A stretch of DNA of 20,747 bases from the NCBI GenBank assembly GCA_036720245.1, contig DAIMNI010000040.1:1-20747 (forward strand), in the 5' to 3' direction. Shown in pieces: positions 14,881 to 20,747 of the stretch. Within the stretch, counting starts at the first letter, position 1. Every line of letters begins with the position of its first letter. Made by a program: the position numbers and the translations under genes. The stretch is from JAAZMA01 sp036720245 (GTDB taxonomy: Bacteria; Bacillota; Clostridia; Tissierellales; Tepidimicrobiaceae). Under the pieces are notes generated by a model. It was not told the DNA's origin and ran no database searches. It saw only the letters and a program-made list of their open reading frames with translations.

Positions 14881-15445
14881 TTTAACTCCCCCTAATTTAA
14901 ATTTTTTGCTAAATTATTTAGCATAGTATCTAGATGCTGAAGCTAAAGCTATGAATAATTTTAATAATCTTAATAATAGCCTTAATATTTTTGCATAATT
15001 ATAAGTTAATATTTGGAAATATAATCTAGTTTTCAAATATTTGAAAAGCTTAAATTATAATGACAAATTAGTATATTTAGCCATTACCTTGGATTATTAA
15101 ATATATTTATTCCATTCTACCATATTTTATTACTATTAGTCAAACTTTTAAATATTCATAATCTTTTCTGTTTTAGCACTTATTAATATTTTTATAGCAT
15201 TATACCCTTCAGAATTTTCAACCTAATTATGTAACTTTTAATTATACAAGAATTAAATAGAAGAATAATTATGCATATTGAATATTAATGCATGACTATG
15301 ATAATATATTAATATAAAAATTTTTCTCATTTACGTTCTTGAATTATTTTAAGATAAAATGTAAATTTTTGTCGAACACACTTGTGTATATATACTATTT
15401 TAGTTTATAATAAAAAGAGAAACATTTTAGATTGGAGAGAAATAT
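14881..15445. promoter_or_regulatory. 565-bp AT-rich divergent control region between oppA and the DUF3899-like gene
   Basis: No ORF, tRNA or riboswitch is seen. Two perfect palindromes face oppA: GCTAAAT-T-ATTTAGC at 14908-14922, about 28 bp before the start codon, and the 18-bp TTTTCAAATATTTGAAAA at 15030-15047. Both are candidate operators. I could not settle on one oppA promoter among several AT-rich -10-like boxes. No T-box motif or convincing CodY box is present. Confidence 0.45.
15369..15411 (+). promoter_or_regulatory. Possible sigma-A promoter(s) of the DUF3899-like gene
   Basis: TTGTCG (15369-15374), a 16-bp spacer and TATACT (15391-15396) form one option. TTGTGT (15382-15387), an 18-bp spacer and TATAAT (15406-15411) form another. 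Both precede the GGAGAG ribosome site of the gene at 15446. The region is so AT-rich that chance matches are likely. Confidence 0.35.
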
Positions 15446-15823
15446 ATGATACCCTTAGGAATTATTGCAATAGTTTTTACTTCCTTTTATATGATTTTTA
15501 ATAAATATGGTAATTTTATTTTTAGACTTGCCGATGGACTATTTATAATAGGCTTAATTTACCTTTTAATTGCCTTTAGCTTTTATATTAGAAATGTAGG
15601 GTTCTTTAAATTAATTGCCTATAATAAATATAGAAGAAAATATATGAAAACTCATTATTCTAAAAAGGAAAAATTAGATAAGGATTTAAGTCATGAGGAA
15701 GAGATGATGGAACTTCATGAATTTTGTGAAGAACACTATAGTGAGAAATGGTCTAGTAAAGCACTTTTAATATATGCTATACCCCTTTTAATTGCATCTA
15801 TTGTATTGTCTTATTTTGCATAA
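15446..15823 (+). CDS. Small membrane protein, DUF3899-like
   Basis: A 125-residue protein with two membrane helices at the N-terminus (about 3-19 and 29-49), a charged cytoplasmic-looking middle (about 60-105, rich in Lys, Glu and His) and a third helix at the C-terminus (about 107-124). The segment FRLADGLFIIGLIYLLIAF followed by a GFF motif (NVGFFKLIAYNKYRRK) resembles DUF3899 proteins, which are common, short and of unknown function in Firmicutes. GGAGAG lies 6 nt before the ATG. The gene stands alone, divergent from oppA and convergent with the helicase gene. No function can be assigned. Confidence 0.75.
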   Translation: MIPLGIIAIVFTSFYMIFNKYGNFIFRLADGLFIIGLIYLLIAFSFYIRNVGFFKLIAYNKYRRKYMKTHYSKKEKLDKDLSHEEEMMELHEFCEEHYSEKWSSKALLIYAIPLLIASIVLSYFA

Positions 15824-15852
15824 AAAAAAGATCCTTCGCCACGCTTAGGATC
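15820..15852 (-). terminator. Terminator-like hairpin downstream of the helicase gene, built from a repeat fragment
   Basis: On the minus strand, GATCCTAAGC pairs with GCGAAGGATC around a GTG loop with two mismatches, followed by eight Ts. The core GATCCTTCGC...AGGATC is the same motif that ends repeat copies A and B, here in a short 23-bp form (15830-15852). It lies about 120 bp beyond the helicase stop and directly after the stop of the convergent gene. On the plus strand no T-run follows. Confidence 0.6.
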
Positions 15853-15861
15853 TCATACGAT

Positions 15862-15958
15862 GGGGACATTCCTCAGAAAGCTCGACCATCTTGCAAGAAG
15901 TGTGTCCCCTGACATTAAATAGAGGTGTGTCCCCATACCTTAAATAAGGTGTGTCCCT
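15862..15958. repeat. GGGGACA/TGTCCCC hairpin element with three GTGTGTCCC repeats
   Basis: GGGGACA (15862-15868) can pair with TGTCCCC (15903-15909), with inner GATGG/CCATC complementarity. The motif GTGTGTCCC then recurs at 15900, 15925 and 15949, a degenerate tandem repeat of 24-25 bp with TTAAATA(A/G) between copies. It carries no ORF and lies just downstream of the helicase stop. It resembles REP-like palindromic elements, and no transposase gene is in the window. Confidence 0.6.
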
Positions 15959-15972
15959 TGACCTTTTAGGTT

Positions 15973-17562
15973 TTATTTCTTAGGATTTGCTATTTCTACT
16001 TTTACCTTTATTCCTTTTATCCTTTTATTGTTTAATCTTTTAACTACATCCTCTACATACTCACTTGGAATTTCTACAAAAGTAAATTTATCATACATAT
16101 CAATATCTCCTACAGCTTTTTGTGGGACACCTGTTTCATCCATTATGGCACCTAATATATGTCTTGCTTTTACTCCCTTTCTCTTACCTATATTAATAAA
16201 GATTCGGGATGCTTGACTAAAGTCGCCCTTTCCATAATCTACAGATTCTAATTCCCTATGTTTATCTAATTTATTATCCCTTGAATATAGTTTGAGTAGT
16301 GCAGCTGCAATTTCTAAAGAAGTATAATCCTCATCTACTATATCCCTAATGGTGTTTTCATATTTTTCTAGTTCACCTTTATCTATTTCTTCTTTTATCC
16401 TTTTGGAAAGTATATCTGTATGCTTTTCTTCTATTAGCTTTAATGTAGGTAGTTCTTTTCGTACCATTTTGGTTTTAGTATAGTTTTGAATATCCTTAAT
16501 TCTTCTAACATCACGTCTCACTACTAGAGAATAAGCTATTCCCTCTTTACCTGCTCTAGCAGTTCTTCCTATTCTATGAACATAGTATTCATCATCCTGG
16601 GGTATGTCATAATTAAATACAATATCTACATCATCTATATCTAATCCTCTAGCTGCCACATCAGTAGCTACTAATATATCTATATTTCCATTTCTAAACT
16701 TACTCATGACCCTATCCCTCTGGCTTTGCTTTAAATCTCCATGAAGACCATCAGCAAAGTAACCTCTTCCCTGCAATTCTAGAGTTAATTCGTCTACCTT
16801 TCTCTTAGTATTGCAAAAGACTATGGAGAGTTTAGGATTATATATATCTAATAGTCTAGATAGTATTTCCGTTTTTATATCTTCTTTCAACTCTACATAA
16901 TATTGCTCTACTTTAGGTACAGTTAATTCTTTATGGGCTGTCCTCACTACTTCAGGTTGATTTTGATAGCCTTTAGCAAATTTAATTATTTCATCAGGCA
17001 TAGTAGCAGAGAAAAATATGGTTTGTCTTTCCCCATCTAAACGATTCATAACCCATTCTATATCTTCTCTAAATCCCATATCAAACATTTCATCTGCTTC
17101 ATCTAATACTACCATTTTAATATCCTGTAATTTTAAAGTCTTTCTCCTGATATGGTCCATTACCCTACCTGGAGTCCCTACTATTATTTGCACACCCTTT
17201 TTAAGTGCACTTATCTGCCTATTTATTGGCTGTCCACCATAAACTGGCAATACAAATATATCCCTTTTATATTTAGCTAATCTTTTAATTTCTTCCGCTA
17301 CCTGAATGGATAATTCTCTTGTGGGGCATAGTACTAGTGCTTGAGGCATTCTATTTTTAGAATCACAATTTTCCACAATAGGTATTCCAAATGCTGCCGT
17401 CTTACCTGTTCCTGTTTGAGCCTGACCTATTATATCTCTACCTTCTAAAAGAATTGGTATGGTTCCCGTTTGAATAGCAGACATTTCCTCAAATCCCATA
17501 TCGGAAACTGCCATGAGAATTTCCTTAGATATATCTATATCTTCAAATTTCAGCTTTTCCAT
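15973..17562 (-). CDS. DEAD-box RNA helicase with DbpA-type RNA-binding domain
   Basis: A 529-residue ATP-dependent RNA helicase. Seen: Q-motif region FEDIDISKEI...AIQTGTIP, motif I AQTGTGKT (48-55), Ia PTREL (80-84), TPGR (130-133), motif II DEAD (154-157), motif III SAT (185-187), and motifs V and VI as VATDVAARGLDI and HRIGRTARAG. A linker of about 70 residues leads to a C-terminal RRM-like DbpA domain (about 450-525, SRIFINIGKRKGVKARHILG). This architecture is shared by DeaD/CsdA and DbpA/YxiN, which act in ribosome assembly and cold adaptation. Which subgroup it belongs to is not clear, so no symbol is given. A sigma-A-like promoter lies upstream. The ribosome site AGGAAGG is 13 nt from the ATG, somewhat far. 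Confidence 0.95.
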   Translation of the reverse strand: MEKLKFEDIDISKEILMAVSDMGFEEMSAIQTGTIPILLEGRDIIGQAQTGTGKTAAFGIPIVENCDSKNRMPQALVLCPTRELSIQVAEEIKRLAKYKRDIFVLPVYGGQPINRQISALKKGVQIIVGTPGRVMDHIRRKTLKLQDIKMVVLDEADEMFDMGFREDIEWVMNRLDGERQTIFFSATMPDEIIKFAKGYQNQPEVVRTAHKELTVPKVEQYYVELKEDIKTEILSRLLDIYNPKLSIVFCNTKRKVDELTLELQGRGYFADGLHGDLKQSQRDRVMSKFRNGNIDILVATDVAARGLDIDDVDIVFNYDIPQDDEYYVHRIGRTARAGKEGIAYSLVVRRDVRRIKDIQNYTKTKMVRKELPTLKLIEEKHTDILSKRIKEEIDKGELEKYENTIRDIVDEDYTSLEIAAALLKLYSRDNKLDKHRELESVDYGKGDFSQASRIFINIGKRKGVKARHILGAIMDETGVPQKAVGDIDMYDKFTFVEIPSEYVEDVVKRLNNKRIKGIKVKVEIANPKK

Positions 17563-17600
17563 TAATTTATTTCATCCTTCCTTTTTATTCTAACTTGTTA

Positions 17601-17629
17601 AGTATATATGTATTGTAGCCTATTTACAA
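17601..17629 (-). promoter_or_regulatory. Sigma-A promoter of the helicase gene
   Basis: On the minus strand, TTGTAA (17624-17629), a 17-bp spacer and TATACT (17601-17606). The predicted start near 17594 gives a leader of about 32 nt with the ribosome site included. Confidence 0.6.
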
Positions 17630-17662
17630 GGGAAATATTTTAATTTCCTGAAATTTGTATGA

Positions 17663-17668
17663 TATAAT
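17663..17668 (+). promoter_or_regulatory. Extended -10 promoter for a short leader or small RNA
   Basis: TGATATAAT is an extended -10 element (TGn-TATAAT). The -35 match is weak (TTAATT or TTTAAT). The start would be near 17675, producing a transcript that reaches the terminator-like stem at 17724-17762. Confidence 0.4.
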
Positions 17669-17674
17669 ATTAAT

Positions 17675-17762
17675 GACATCAAAAACTTTGGACAGTATAG
17701 TGGAAGAAAATTTAAATTAGTGTAAAATAGGTCAGCTTTCATCTAATTTACCTATTTTTTTT
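17675..17762 (+). ncRNA. Candidate small RNA or attenuated leader with two competing stems
   Basis: Two complementary pairs are interleaved: AAATTAG (17714-17720) with CTAATTT (17743-17749), and AAAATAGGT (17724-17732) with ACCTATTTT (17750-17758). The second pair runs into a stretch of eight Ts and is terminator-like. The first pair would exclude it or form a pseudoknot. The transcript would be about 88 nt and lies between two divergent genes. It may be an attenuator for the downstream coiled-coil/M23/bactofilin genes, or an independent small RNA. No known family was recognised. Confidence 0.35.
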
Positions 17763-17856
17763 GTCAAATAAATTTATATATTAGCTTTTTTTATAAAATG
17801 GTATAGTATGGATATATGTGTTTTTTATGGTATAATATACGAAGGAGGGATATATC

Positions 17857-18240
17857 ATGAAGGATGAAAAAAATTCTAAACTTTCTATTATGATAATTCC
17901 TAAAACTAGAAAAGTAAAAAGGATTACTATACCTAATTGGCTACCTAAATCTATCCTAATTGGTATAGCAATAATTTCTATTTTTTTTATTTTTACTTTC
18001 GATAAAAAGGCCAATGTAAATTCTAATCTAGAAAAAGATAATATGGAACAAGAAAAGCAAATATCTGAATTACAAAATAGAATTCAAGAATTAAAATACA
18101 TAAATAAGGAAAAAGATTCTCAAGTGGCTAAATTGCAACAAAGAAATGCAGAACTAGATAATAAAGCAAAAGAAGTTGAAATTAAATTAGAACAAATTGA
18201 TAAACTAAAAAAGCAATTAGAAAATATGGCTAACAAATAA
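17857..18240 (+). CDS. Membrane-anchored coiled-coil protein, peptidase-less paralogue of the next gene
   Basis: A 127-residue protein: a short cytoplasmic basic segment (IPKTRKVKRITIPNWLPK, 14-31), one membrane helix (about 32-48) and an extracellular coiled coil (about 55-124, Leu/Ile heptads with Glu/Lys/Gln). It aligns without gaps with the N-terminal 126 residues of the M23 protein encoded next: 14 of 18 residues match at 14-31, and KQLE falls at 119-122 in both. It stops where the peptidase's linker begins, so the catalytic domain is missing. GAAGGAGGG lies 7 nt before the ATG, with a TATAAT-like box just upstream. The gap to the next gene is 30 bp. It may pair with the M23 protein through the coiled coil. 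That function is inference. Confidence 0.85.
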   Translation: MKDEKNSKLSIMIIPKTRKVKRITIPNWLPKSILIGIAIISIFFIFTFDKKANVNSNLEKDNMEQEKQISELQNRIQELKYINKEKDSQVAKLQQRNAELDNKAKEVEIKLEQIDKLKKQLENMANK

Positions 18241-18270
18241 TATATACCATTAAAGAAGAGAGGTTTTAGT

Positions 18271-19200
18271 ATGGAATACAAAGAAGACTCTAGACTTTGT
18301 ATAGTAGTTATCCCAAAGACTCAAAAAGTTAAGAGGATAATAATCCCTGATTGGTTCCCTAAATTTATTGTAGCATTAACTGTGGTAATAGGTATTTCTA
18401 TAGCTTTTCATTATAACAAGGTTACAGCATTTACAAATGATCTTCAAGTAGAAAACATGGACAAGAACCATGCCAAATATGAGCTAGAAAAAGAAATTCA
18501 AAGCCTAGAAAAGATAAGTAAGACTAAAGATAGGACCATTCTGGCATTAGAATCTAATGCTATAGATACTCAAGAAAAAATTGATGAAGTTGATAATATA
18601 TTTCTGGACTTAGAAAAATTACAAAAACAATTGGAAAAAAAGGCTGGTATATCCACAGCATCTAGGGCCAATGGTATTAGTAGACCAAATGATTTAGGAA
18701 ATTTAGAATCTGATGAAAGTTTGGAAGCATTAAAAGAGATATTAGATGAAAAAGAAAGTGAATTAGAAAATTTTATAGTGGAAATAGACAATAGATTTAA
18801 ATATCTAGAGACTGTACCAAATCTGTGGCCTACTCAAGGTAGGCTTACCTCTAAATATGGAAATAGAAAAAATCCATTTGGAAGGGGCATTAAATTCCAT
18901 AAGGGCATTGATATTGCAAGCTCTTATGGTACAAGCATAAAATCTGCAGCTTCAGGAACAGTTACCTATTCAGGTACTAGATCTGGATATGGTAGAGTTG
19001 TAATGATTAAACATAGTTCAGAATATGAAACATTATATGCCCATAATTCTAAAAATCTAGTTAAAGTTGGGGACAAGGTGAAAAAAGGGCAAGTAATTGC
19101 AAAAATGGGTTCTTCAGGTAGATCTACTGGCTCTCATTTACATTTTGAAATACATAAAAATGGGAATGTTATTAATCCATTAAAAGTATTAAATAAATAA
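18271..19200 (+). CDS. Membrane-anchored M23 peptidoglycan metallopeptidase
   Basis: A 309-residue protein with an N-terminal cytoplasmic segment (to about 31), a membrane helix (about 32-47), coiled coils (about 55-125 and 148-180) and a C-terminal LytM/M23 domain (about 188-306). The zinc and catalytic residues are complete: H210 and D214 (FHKGIDIA), H258 (LYAH), H289 and H291 (SHLHFE). It should be an active zinc endopeptidase cutting peptide cross-bridges outside the membrane. Its N-terminal half is a paralogue of the preceding short protein. The next gene encodes a bactofilin, a linkage known from M23-bactofilin systems that shape the cell wall (for example CcmA with Csd peptidases in Helicobacter). 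AGAGAGG precedes the ATG. Confidence 0.93.
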   Translation: MEYKEDSRLCIVVIPKTQKVKRIIIPDWFPKFIVALTVVIGISIAFHYNKVTAFTNDLQVENMDKNHAKYELEKEIQSLEKISKTKDRTILALESNAIDTQEKIDEVDNIFLDLEKLQKQLEKKAGISTASRANGISRPNDLGNLESDESLEALKEILDEKESELENFIVEIDNRFKYLETVPNLWPTQGRLTSKYGNRKNPFGRGIKFHKGIDIASSYGTSIKSAASGTVTYSGTRSGYGRVVMIKHSSEYETLYAHNSKNLVKVGDKVKKGQVIAKMGSSGRSTGSHLHFEIHKNGNVINPLKVLNK

Positions 19201-19214
19201 CGAGGGGGATAATT

Positions 19215-19652
19215 ATGTTTGGAAGAAAAAGTGAAGAAAAACCTATTAAATCTTTAAATATCGATTCTTTAATAGGAGAAGATATTATAATTAGTGGAAA
19301 AATTAGGGGCAGTGGAAATATCAGAATTGATGGCACCATTGAAGGGGATATAGACTATATTGGAGAGATTACTCTAGGTGAAACTGGCAAAGTTAAGGGA
19401 AATATTGTCTGCGAAAATTTAATTGCAGCAGGAAATATAAATGGAAACCTAGTATCAAAAAATGGGCTTACCCTTTTACCCACAGGAATATTAGCTGGGG
19501 ATATAGAGGTAAAATCCTTAGTTATTCATGAAAATGCAAAATTTAATGGCAATTGTAAAATGATAGTTTCACCAGATAATGTAAAGGCATTAAATGTGAA
19601 TAAAAAGGTAAATGAAAAGAAAGAAGAGGAAAAGTCAGACATAAGAAGCTAA
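19215..19652 (+). CDS. Bactofilin, polymer-forming cytoskeletal protein
   Basis: A 145-residue protein of the bactofilin (DUF583) family. The core, about 18-115, has the characteristic right-handed beta-helix repeats rich in Gly, Ile and Asn (GSGNIRIDGTIEGDI, then LGETGKVKGNI, NGNLVSKNGLTLLPTG and GDIEVKSLVI). A charged, lysine/glutamate-rich tail follows. Bactofilins self-assemble without nucleotide and scaffold cell-wall enzymes at the membrane. The gene begins 14 bp after the M23 peptidase stop, behind AGGGGG, so co-expression and physical coupling are likely. A strong bidirectional hairpin follows. Confidence 0.95.
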   Translation: MFGRKSEEKPIKSLNIDSLIGEDIIISGKIRGSGNIRIDGTIEGDIDYIGEITLGETGKVKGNIVCENLIAAGNINGNLVSKNGLTLLPTGILAGDIEVKSLVIHENAKFNGNCKMIVSPDNVKALNVNKKVNEKKEEEKSDIRS

Positions 19653-19660
19653 AATAAAAA

Positions 19661-19710
19661 CTCCTCATCACAGTTTTTTAGGAATCAGTGATGAGGAGCT
19701 ATTTATTTCG
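19661..19710. terminator. Bidirectional terminator between the bactofilin and NifX-like genes
   Basis: CTCCTCATCAC (19661-19671) and GTGATGAGGAG (19688-19698) form a perfect 11-bp stem. On the minus strand it is followed by TTTTTATTTT, a clear terminator for the NifX-like gene. On the plus strand CTATTTATTT is weaker but usable for the bactofilin gene. Confidence 0.85.
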
Positions 19711-19733
19711 GAATTGCATGGCAAAGAAGTATC

Positions 19734-20093
19734 TTATTCCCCACATTCGTCATGATGCTGATGTTCATGACAAACAGAGCCAGTAGATTTTAGGGAGCCC
19801 TGAAGGTAAGCTTCTACCGCTTCTTTAGCATTACCACTTGCTCCAACAATAACCTCAATGTTTTTTTCATTGAAGATTTCAATAGCTCCGCCACCCATAC
19901 CTCCTGAAATAATTACATTAACACCCTTATCATTCAAGAAATTAGGCAAAAATCCTGGTCTATGTCCAGGGTTAGCAACGGTTTCACTTTTGATAATTTG
20001 ATTATCTTCGGTATCAAAAATCATAAACCCTTCACAATGTCCAAAATGCTCAGTCACCATTCCATTTTCGCTTGCTACAGCAATTCTCATCAT
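19734..20093 (-). CDS. NifX/NifB-type cofactor-binding protein
   Basis: A 119-residue protein of the dinitrogenase iron-molybdenum cofactor-binding family. Seen: MRIAVASENG...HFGHC (to 20), YDT-like FDTED, SGGMGGGAIEIF (63-74) and a Cys/His-rich C-terminal tail (CHEHQHHDECGE, 108-119), likely to bind metal. In nitrogen-fixing bacteria relatives carry FeMo-cofactor precursors. In anaerobes, stand-alone members usually sit beside MinD/ferredoxin ATPases, as here, with roles in iron-sulfur or other metal-cluster handling that are not settled. GGAGG lies 9 nt before the first of two ATGs. The upstream ATPase gene is probably in the same operon. Base composition seems higher in GC than in the bulk of the window. 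Confidence 0.9.
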   Translation of the reverse strand: MMRIAVASENGMVTEHFGHCEGFMIFDTEDNQIIKSETVANPGHRPGFLPNFLNDKGVNVIISGGMGGGAIEIFNEKNIEVIVGASGNAKEAVEAYLQGSLKSTGSVCHEHQHHDECGE

Positions 20094-20094
20094 T

Positions 20095-20169
20095 TTATTT
20101 TTCCTCCATCTTTTCTAATATTTTTGCAATCGGATCAAGCCAATCGCTAATTTTGTAAGTACACTTAGA
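20095..20169 (-). pseudogene. Possible gene remnant between the ATPase and NifX-like genes
   Basis: A 24-codon stretch between two in-frame stops reads SKCTYKISDWLDPIAKILEKMEEK. It looks like the end of a real amphipathic protein but has no upstream start codon. It ends 1 bp before the NifX-like ATG. It may be a degraded C-terminus of a lost operon gene, or chance. Confidence 0.3.
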
Positions 20170-20188
20170 TTATGCTTATTAGGGATTT

Positions 20189-20747
20189 TTAGACGCACCT
20201 TTTTTCAAAAAGTAGATTTATTGTCTTGTAGTAGACCTCTTTAACAGCCATCCCAGATGTACAATCTATGTCTACAATGGTCTGACCATTATTAATCGCT
20301 TTTACTGCGTCCGAATCAAAAGGTATTCTGCCCATAAAAGGCAGCCCTCGTTTTTTACAAAACTCTTCAATCTTTTCTGTGTTTTCAATATTAGTGTCAT
20401 ATTTGTTTATACATACTACTGTCTTAGTTCCGAATTTCGCCGCCGTATTTATGATACGCTCCATATCGCTAATACCTGATATGGAAGGTTCAGCAACTAT
20501 CAAAACCATATCCACGCCACTAAGTGATGCAATAACAGGGCATCCTATGCCGGGAGATCCATCTATAATGGCCAGCCAAGCATCAAATGCTTCTGACTTC
20601 ATCTGCCTTTTTACCTCAGCAACAAGCATTCCAGAGGTACCACTGCCCATTTTGAGCTGTGCTGTTGAAAGCACTTTTTCCCTATCAGAATACAGCATCA
20701 ATTCTCCAGCCACTGCTGGTGTCAAAATTATAGCCCCCTCAGGGCAA
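20189..20747 (-). CDS. MinD-superfamily P-loop ATPase with ferredoxin insert, N-terminus cut by the window edge
   Basis: About 186 residues of the C-terminal part are visible. The frame stays open to the right edge and begins CPEGAIILTPAVAGELMLYS, the end of a 4Fe-4S-type (CPEGAI) insertion typical of MinD/Mrp-like ATPases in anaerobes. A later segment, AIIDGSPGIGCPVIASLSGV, is the MinD-type switch region, followed by VLIVAEPSISGISDMERI and VVCINKYD (guanine/adenine-binding type motif). The nucleotide-binding P-loop (KGG) lies outside. An internal TTG at 20725 is not the true start, as coding sense continues upstream. It likely loads or transfers iron-sulfur or metal clusters in partnership with the NifX-like protein, by inference. 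Confidence 0.88.
   Translation of the reverse strand, partial: CPEGAIILTPAVAGELMLYSDREKVLSTAQLKMGSGTSGMLVAEVKRQMKSEAFDAWLAIIDGSPGIGCPVIASLSGVDMVLIVAEPSISGISDMERIINTAAKFGTKTVVCINKYDTNIENTEKIEEFCKKRGLPFMGRIPFDSDAVKAINNGQTIVDIDCTSGMAVKEVYYKTINLLFEKRCV

Noticed and set aside
14881..15445. T-box or CodY site before oppA
   Set aside because: No T-box AGGGTGG-type motif was found. GAATTTTCAACC only partly resembles a CodY box and its second half does not match.
17781..18014. 77-residue open frame on the minus strand
   Set aside because: It lies largely antisense to the well-supported coiled-coil gene, has no good ribosome site, and its hydrophobic content mirrors the membrane helix on the other strand.
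20725..20725. TTG at 20725 as start of the MinD-like ATPase
   Set aside because: The frame stays open upstream to the window edge and encodes CPEGAII, a family-typical ferredoxin motif end, so the gene continues outside.

Overview
The window looks like a chromosomal segment of a low-GC, spore-forming, anaerobic, peptide-using Firmicute (Clostridia, perhaps Tissierellales-like). This is inferred from the strong AT bias, strong AGGAGG-type ribosome sites, sporulation-type promoters before LysM genes, an FNR-type regulator with a matching operator, a complete Opp peptide importer and a sigma-54 activator. The species cannot be named from sequence alone. I see no prophage, integrase, CRISPR array, tRNA or rRNA.

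Layout. 1-1436 (minus): two LysM cell-wall/spore-coat-like genes, the first cut by the left edge, each behind a closely similar sigma-K/E-like promoter. 1445-5813 (minus): lysA, a PAS/AAA+ sigma-54 activator and an S66 LD-carboxypeptidase. A consensus-like -24/-12 promoter precedes lysA, and an inverted repeat about 105 bp upstream of its predicted start could be the activator's enhancer site. 5814-8760 (minus): a metal-export operon of a small HMA metallochaperone, a P1B ATPase with an unusual CPG membrane motif, and a Crp/Fnr regulator. An FNR-like box sits at -41.5 of its promoter. 8761-14880 (minus): oppA-oppB-oppC-oppD-oppF with a terminator, then a 565-bp AT-rich gap. 15446-15823 (plus): a small DUF3899-like membrane protein. 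15973-17629 (minus): a DEAD-box RNA helicase with a DbpA-type RNA-binding domain. 17663-19652 (plus): a possible small RNA or attenuator, a membrane coiled-coil protein, its M23-peptidase paralogue and a bactofilin. 19661-20747 (minus): a NifX-like cofactor-binding protein, a gene remnant and a MinD/ferredoxin-type ATPase cut by the right edge. Sampled stretches of this last block are more GC-rich than a sampled stretch of the ATPase gene.

Together the genes point to envelope work (LysM proteins, DAP decarboxylase, LD-carboxypeptidase, M23 peptidase, bactofilin), peptide uptake, metal efflux coupled to anaerobic sensing, and iron-sulfur/cofactor handling. Short repeats recur in the gaps: two 58-bp copies of a GATCCTTCGC...GGATGACA element with a shorter hairpin relative, GTGTGTCCC-type hairpin and tandem units, and a 21-bp perfect palindrome. 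The most interesting regulatory findings are the sigma-54 promoter/enhancer/activator arrangement at lysA and the FNR box at the metal ATPase operon.
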